This document shows positions 63,423 through 64,000 of a stretch of DNA of 64,000 nucleotides, piece after piece. Each line of letters begins with the position of its first letter. Position 1 is the first letter of the stretch. The notes below the pieces were generated by a model, which was not told the DNA's origin, did not search any database, and worked only from the letters and a program-made list of their open reading frames with translations. The translations under genes were made by a program, and so were the position numbers. This DNA comes from Dyella dinghuensis (lineage in GTDB: Bacteria > Pseudomonadota > Gammaproteobacteria > Xanthomonadales > Rhodanobacteraceae), in NCBI RefSeq assembly GCF_003977615.1, contig NZ_RYZR01000006.1, positions 558,001 to 622,000 of the forward strand, in the 5' to 3' direction.

Positions 63423-64000
63423 TCAAGCAATCTTGCGTAAACGCGCTTCCAGCATATCGTCGCGCCATACACTCGGGGTCTTACCGGTAAGACGCTTGAA
63501 CACCGTAGTGAAGTGCGCCTGCGTTTGAAAGCCTACTTCCAGCGCGATATCCAGCATCGAGCGCGACACATCGGTCATCAATTCCTTCGCCCGTTCCAGC
63601 CGGCATAGCAGCAAGTAGTGATGCGGACGATAGCTTGTGGCAGCGCGAAACTGCGCAGCGAAATGCATCGGCGACAGGCCCGCGGCGTTCGCCATATCCA
63701 ACAACGTTATCGATTCGGATAGATGCGACTTCACGTAGCTATCCACGCGCTGCAGGCGCCAGTTGGGCAGCGTCGTCTTGCGCGATATGCGGGCGACGGT
63801 GGCGTTCTCCGCACGCAGGCGGCGGATGCAATCGACCAGCATGTCGACGATCTGTTCGGCAAACGTCGTGTTCTGGCCGTTGTCGACCATATCGGTGAGC
63901 GTGCGTGCGAGTTGTAGCAGCAAACCGTCCTTCACTGGGCCGATCGAGCGGCCTTCGAGTGCCGTGCACGCATGTTCCGCCTCGGCGCTGAACCAGAGCA
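63423..64000 (-). CDS. AraC family regulator, 5' end outside window
   Basis: About 192 C-terminal residues are visible; the frame remains open to the edge at 64000 (reading LWFSAEAEHAC...), so the start lies beyond it. Two AraC helix-turn-helix motifs are present: SITLLDMANAAGLSPMHFAAQFRAAT and SMLDIALEVGFQTQAHFTTVFKRLTGKTPSVWR. A GTG at 63935 is an internal codon, not the start. Likely target is unknown; the LprI-like gene is downstream on the same strand. Confidence 0.88.
   Translation of the reverse strand, partial: LWFSAEAEHACTALEGRSIGPVKDGLLLQLARTLTDMVDNGQNTTFAEQIVDMLVDCIRRLRAENATVARISRKTTLPNWRLQRVDSYVKSHLSESITLLDMANAAGLSPMHFAAQFRAATSYRPHHYLLLCRLERAKELMTDVSRSMLDIALEVGFQTQAHFTTVFKRLTGKTPSVWRDDMLEARLRKIA

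Overview
The window looks like a chromosomal segment of a GC-rich gammaproteobacterium of the Xanthomonadales, most likely Rhodanobacteraceae (Dyella/Rhodanobacter/Luteibacter-like). This is inferred from the four-gene Entner-Doudoroff operon under a GntR-type regulator, the secreted Pseudomonas amyloderamosa-type isoamylase, the DUF6916/tail-collar gene set, the many efflux systems and the palindromic repeat families. No species can be fixed from the sequence alone. I saw no tRNA, rRNA, CRISPR array, transposase or prophage backbone.

Layout. 1-9.8 kb: the 3' end of a haem-c (CxxCH) protein, a DUF6916 gene, then a leftward operon of three phage-tail-collar (microcystin-dependent-protein-like) genes plus a GNAT acetyltransferase. 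Diverging from it is a giant Ig/FN3-repeat autotransporter with an exact 519-bp tandem repeat. 9.8-22.4 kb: three tandem, closely related HAE1-type (MdtB/MdtC-like) RND permeases without an adaptor or outer-membrane channel beside them, each with its own copy of the same promoter/operator element, downstream of a btuB-like TonB receptor under a cobalamin riboswitch. 22.4-28.3 kb: a GntR/UTRA regulator divergent from zwf-pgl-edd-eda. 28.3-37.4 kb: S10 peptidase, a SnoaL-like protein, a DHFR-family reductase, two glyoxalase-fold proteins, the Lhr helicase (carrying an in-frame palindromic insertion) and an AraC regulator. 37.7-43 kb: small ORF, then MarR-OMF-EmrA-EmrB efflux operon. 43.1-52 kb: PagL lipid A deacylase, a His-rich DMT exporter with a LysR gene, and a divergent RND-MFP-OMF operon. 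52-64 kb: two small ORFs, secreted isoamylase, DUF4142 protein, MarR-FUSC pair, aldo/keto reductase with divergent LysR, EamA exporter, small membrane protein, secretory lipase-family hydrolase, LprI-like protein and a truncated AraC regulator.

How the parts work together. Envelope and export functions dominate: four RND pumps, an EmrAB-type tripartite MFS pump, two DMT exporters, a FUSC exporter, PagL and a large surface adhesin-like autotransporter. Several carry a local regulator with readable operator candidates (MarR, MarR, LysR, GntR). Central carbon flow is represented by the complete route from glucose-6-phosphate to pyruvate plus glyceraldehyde-3-phosphate, and the secreted isoamylase could feed glucans into it.

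The least explained items are the collar/GNAT/DUF6916 cluster facing the autotransporter, the shared 37-bp element before all three tandem RND genes, and the 150-bp in-frame palindrome inside lhr.
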